A stretch of DNA of 64,000 nt, taken from the NCBI GenBank assembly GCA_013399115.1, contig VXAA01000927.1:242138-306137 (forward strand), in the 5' to 3' direction. A model generated the notes under the pieces. It was not told where the DNA came from. It saw only the letters and a program-made list of their open reading frames with translations, and did no database searches. Of this stretch, positions 61,425-64,000 are shown piece after piece. Positions within the stretch are counted from its first letter, which is position 1. The number at the start of each line of letters is the position of its first letter. The position numbers and the translations under genes were made by a program. The stretch comes from Anseranas semipalmata. Taxonomy: Eukaryota; Chordata; Aves; Anseriformes; Anseranatidae.

Positions 61425-64000
61425 TTGATTGTGAAGCAGAAAGAACCAGGTGGGGGGAGCAGGTGACCTGCTGTGGCTTTCTCGACATGGAACAGCTGAT
61501 CTGTGGTGTGAAGGAAAGCACACTCTAAATCCCTGGTGGTGAGAAATCAGAAGGATATGCTTAACCATGAGAAGTAGGTAGTCGTGGCAGGGATGTGCCT
61601 GCCTTTTTGTCAGATTCTCATTCATAGAAAAGGATTTCACAGTTGGACAAGTGTAGGGGCTGGCTCTTCAGAGTATTTCACAATATTCGGGAAAATTTCA
61701 TTCTTGCCACCTATTTGAACACTTTTAGAAAAAGAAAGGAAGGGAAGGGGAAGAAAATCTATAAGAGCTAGTGGGGTGCCGGGGGAGAAGGAAGCATTGT
61801 TAAAAACACTAAAACTAAGTTGAACAATCAGTTTAAAAGAAGAGATACAGAATATATCTCTTGCATCATTCTTCAAAAACTGTGCCACCCCACCGATTCA
61901 CGCTGTCTGTAACGTGAGGATTTGTGTCAGGCAGAAGGCACGTCCCTTCGGTGGGAGTGGGAGCGCAGGGTTCGCGTGGGCACTGCTGGGTGGCACCAGC
62001 CCGGTAGCACTGGGACCCCCAGGTGTTCCCTCACGTTGCTGCGGAAGCCTGAGAGAAAAGGGACATGCACACAAAAGTGTCATTTATTGCGATTTAAGAA
62101 GTCAGGAGACAGCATTTTAATGACTATGTCTTAATTAATGGCGCTTATCTAAAGAGTGGGATTGACCTGAAGCAAAGGAGGTAATTATGGGGTGCGGGGC
62201 CTTCCTCTCGTCCTCTCAGGAAACTTACAAGCGTAGTAAATGGGACTGTTAGTTCATTGCTTATTCTTTTCCCGAGCCAGGACAGTGGTTTTACATGCTG
62301 CGGACAGTACGTGGACAGTGGCTTGTTTTTATAAAGGCCTGCTGAGTTTGCAGCGTCTAGGTATGGAAGCTGTTCGTATTGCAGCTGGTTTGCTTCTGTC
62401 AGTTCTATGCTGCGGAACAACCTGGAACAGGACTCATGGTGGGTCATGAAACTGGAGACTTTTCAATGGATATTGGTGTGTTTTGAAGGGTTTGGTGTTA
62501 GTCATCAAGGAGAAAGCTACCTCTTCCCTCTGTTGTTCTCTTCTCGCGTTGTTGGTTTGATCTGAAGTAGTACTGCATCTAAAGGCTTACCTACAGGCAA
62601 GCAGTGACCTAGCTAATTTGGCCTTAGTTCATTCCTTTAATTAGGAATTAGATAAAAGGTTATTTCATGCTGAGCAAAACTTTTGCAAGTATCCAAAGCT
62701 ACTGGCTAGTTTCCCTCTGGTGCCAGTTTACCTCTATGGTGCCTTGCTCGTGAAATGGCCTTGAAGCTCCCCAGCCTTTGAATGCTGAAGTGCAGGTATC
62801 TGCCAAAGGGTGTCTGGGATTACCTTGAGAATTGCTTTGCTAAACCTAGGGATTGGAGGGGGGACACAACAAAGAGACAAAGACCCTGATATTTACATTG
62901 GCTTTCTAGATATCGTCATTTAGTGCCAATGGTGAACTTGGTATTGCCTAGTACCCTGCGTCTCTCTCACATCCATTTCATTCTTTAAAGAGAAGCTATA
63001 TCCAGCCTGGACAGAAGTGCTGATGGGGCTGGGGCTGTGGAGCAGGAACCAGTCTTTGACAACCACCTGGAATAAACCCCTTGTGTTGTGGTGAGAGCGC
63101 CTTACGGCTTTAACGGTCCTCTTCTTGACAGGCGGAAGAGGAACTGTTGGTGGTGTGATATACTGTACAGCAATAATTTTGTGGGCTGATTATACATAAA
63201 CTTAAAACCTTTAATGATGATTAAGCCCTGTTTTGAGCCTTCTGTGAGGGACACTTCTGTGGATTTTAGAAGCAGCAGTGAATTTGTAAGCAATGGTGAA
63301 ACTCCCTTCCCAAACACATTCCTGCTTTGATAATACGCTGAAAAAGTCAGGAAAAACTCCTGTGCATGCTCTTTTACCCGTTGGAACCCCTGTACTTCTG
63401 GTATATGTATACTTCCTGACAAAAAAAGAATTAGTCCTGATTATTCTTGCTGCTATTGCTAAACCATGAAAAGCTTTAGAGCTGCTTTTATCCTATTTTA
63501 TATGTTTCTTACGGGATTCTTTTTCTAAGCACTGCTCAGATACCCCTCTAATAAAGGTCTTAGTAGACTTAAATTGTCATCATCAGCTTTTGTTTAGCTT
63601 GCACAGCTATGACTGGTGATGAGGCTGTTTGGCAAAGAAAAGTATGAAATAAACAGCAGAATTCAGTTTAACACCTAAACATCGGTGGCTGAGCTCTCAC
63701 TTGGCAGTGGAAAACTCTTGACGCAGTCAATGGAGCGGAGGAAGTGATTCAGCTGAGCGGCCAGCAGAGGTGTGCACCGGGGGGCTGAATGCTCTCTGTG
63801 CTCTACTCGCTACAGATTTCTTCCTCCCAAATGGATCCCACCTGCAGCTTTGCAGAAGAAATAACCTTCTACTCCTGCTGTGCATGTTGCAGCCAGAGGT
63901 TATAATGGCCAATCTACACAGACTTTTAAGCGTGATGTTCTCACCCATCCTGCAGTTCCTGTCCATAGGGTACCCTTCCCACAGGTACCTGCAGGTTCAC

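Larger units (their letters stand above)
28490..64000 (+). other. TMCC3: TMCC3 intron 1 (5' part, runs off the window)
   Basis: From the exon 1 donor to the window end I find no frame resembling the second TMCC3 exon, which should start with VERHD and soon carry a coiled-coil segment. The intron is therefore at least 35.5 kb long. It contains simple repeats, an old CR1 piece, a possible SINE, scattered GC-rich patches and several exon-like modules listed separately. All open frames seen in it are short and unrecognised. The statement that it is intronic is inference from the orientation and donor of exon 1. Confidence 0.7.
55230..64000. other. TMCC3: TMCC3 intron 1, last part in the window
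   Basis: No recognised coding exon occurs before the window ends. Contents are poly-T at 57573-57589, an (AAAC)n tract at 59711-59741, a strong acceptor with open frame at 60291, and a poly-A run at 61410-61424. A mildly GC-rich stretch also lies at about 61930-62050. The second TMCC3 exon is not seen. Confidence 0.5.

Noticed and set aside
63757..63776. CTCF-like site GCCAGCAGAGG followed by TGTGC
   Set aside because: It matches only part of the recalled CTCF consensus; a partial match of this size is expected by chance in 64 kb.
1..64000. tRNA, rRNA, CRISPR arrays, intact viral or bacterial genes
   Set aside because: None could be recognised on either strand by reading; the window behaves as ordinary vertebrate intergenic and intronic DNA.

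Overview
This is non-coding-rich vertebrate DNA, almost certainly from a bird. The clearest taxonomic sign is a CR1 retrotransposon tail at about 7.06-7.42 kb. It ends in the avian-type CR1 3' sequence: a 'ttggacttgatgatcctt' block, then 'gggtcccttccagctc', then a short ATTCTGTG-like tandem end. An older, decayed CR1 fragment lies on the minus strand near 32.6 kb. There are no bacterial-type operons, rRNA, tRNA or CRISPR arrays, and I saw no intact viral gene. The species cannot be named from the sequence alone.

Only one protein-coding exon can be supported. A small CpG-rich island at about 28.26-28.52 kb holds the first coding exon of TMCC3 on the plus strand. It has 26 codons starting MPGSDTALAVDRTYSDP, an in-frame stop 147 bases upstream, and a phase-0 GT donor at 28490. 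TMCC3 belongs to the transmembrane and coiled-coil domain family of endoplasmic-reticulum membrane proteins. Its coiled-coil and membrane exons are not in the window, so positions 28490-64000 are read as the 5' part of a long intron 1. Positions 1 to about 28260 are read as upstream intergenic DNA. In the human genome this gene is also flanked upstream by a long gene-poor interval before NDUFA12, as I recall it.

Layout: 1-6.5 kb is AT-rich intergenic DNA with poly-T runs and a CCAAT cluster. At 6.58-7.42 kb lie an (AAAGG)n purine tract, a GC-rich patch and the CR1 copy. At 7.7-8.4 kb and 12.1-12.6 kb are stretches whose motif density suggests conserved regulatory DNA. GC-rich patches recur at 13.8-15.2, 21.0 and 26.1-26.4 kb. 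The TMCC3 promoter and exon 1 follow at 28.3 kb. The intron holds the old CR1 piece, a possible MIR-like SINE at 39.4 kb, simple repeats, further GC-rich patches, and several exon-like modules (29.16, 36.22, 55.16 and 60.29 kb) that have splice-site architecture and open phase-0 frames but no proof of use.

The assembly has one 20-N gap (29333-29352) and isolated single N bases at 27476, 28318 and 53808, all in or beside hard-to-sequence DNA. Nothing in the window is a convincing new multi-gene system. The best leads are candidate alternative TMCC3 exons and a symmetric GATA/E-box element at 8.04 kb.
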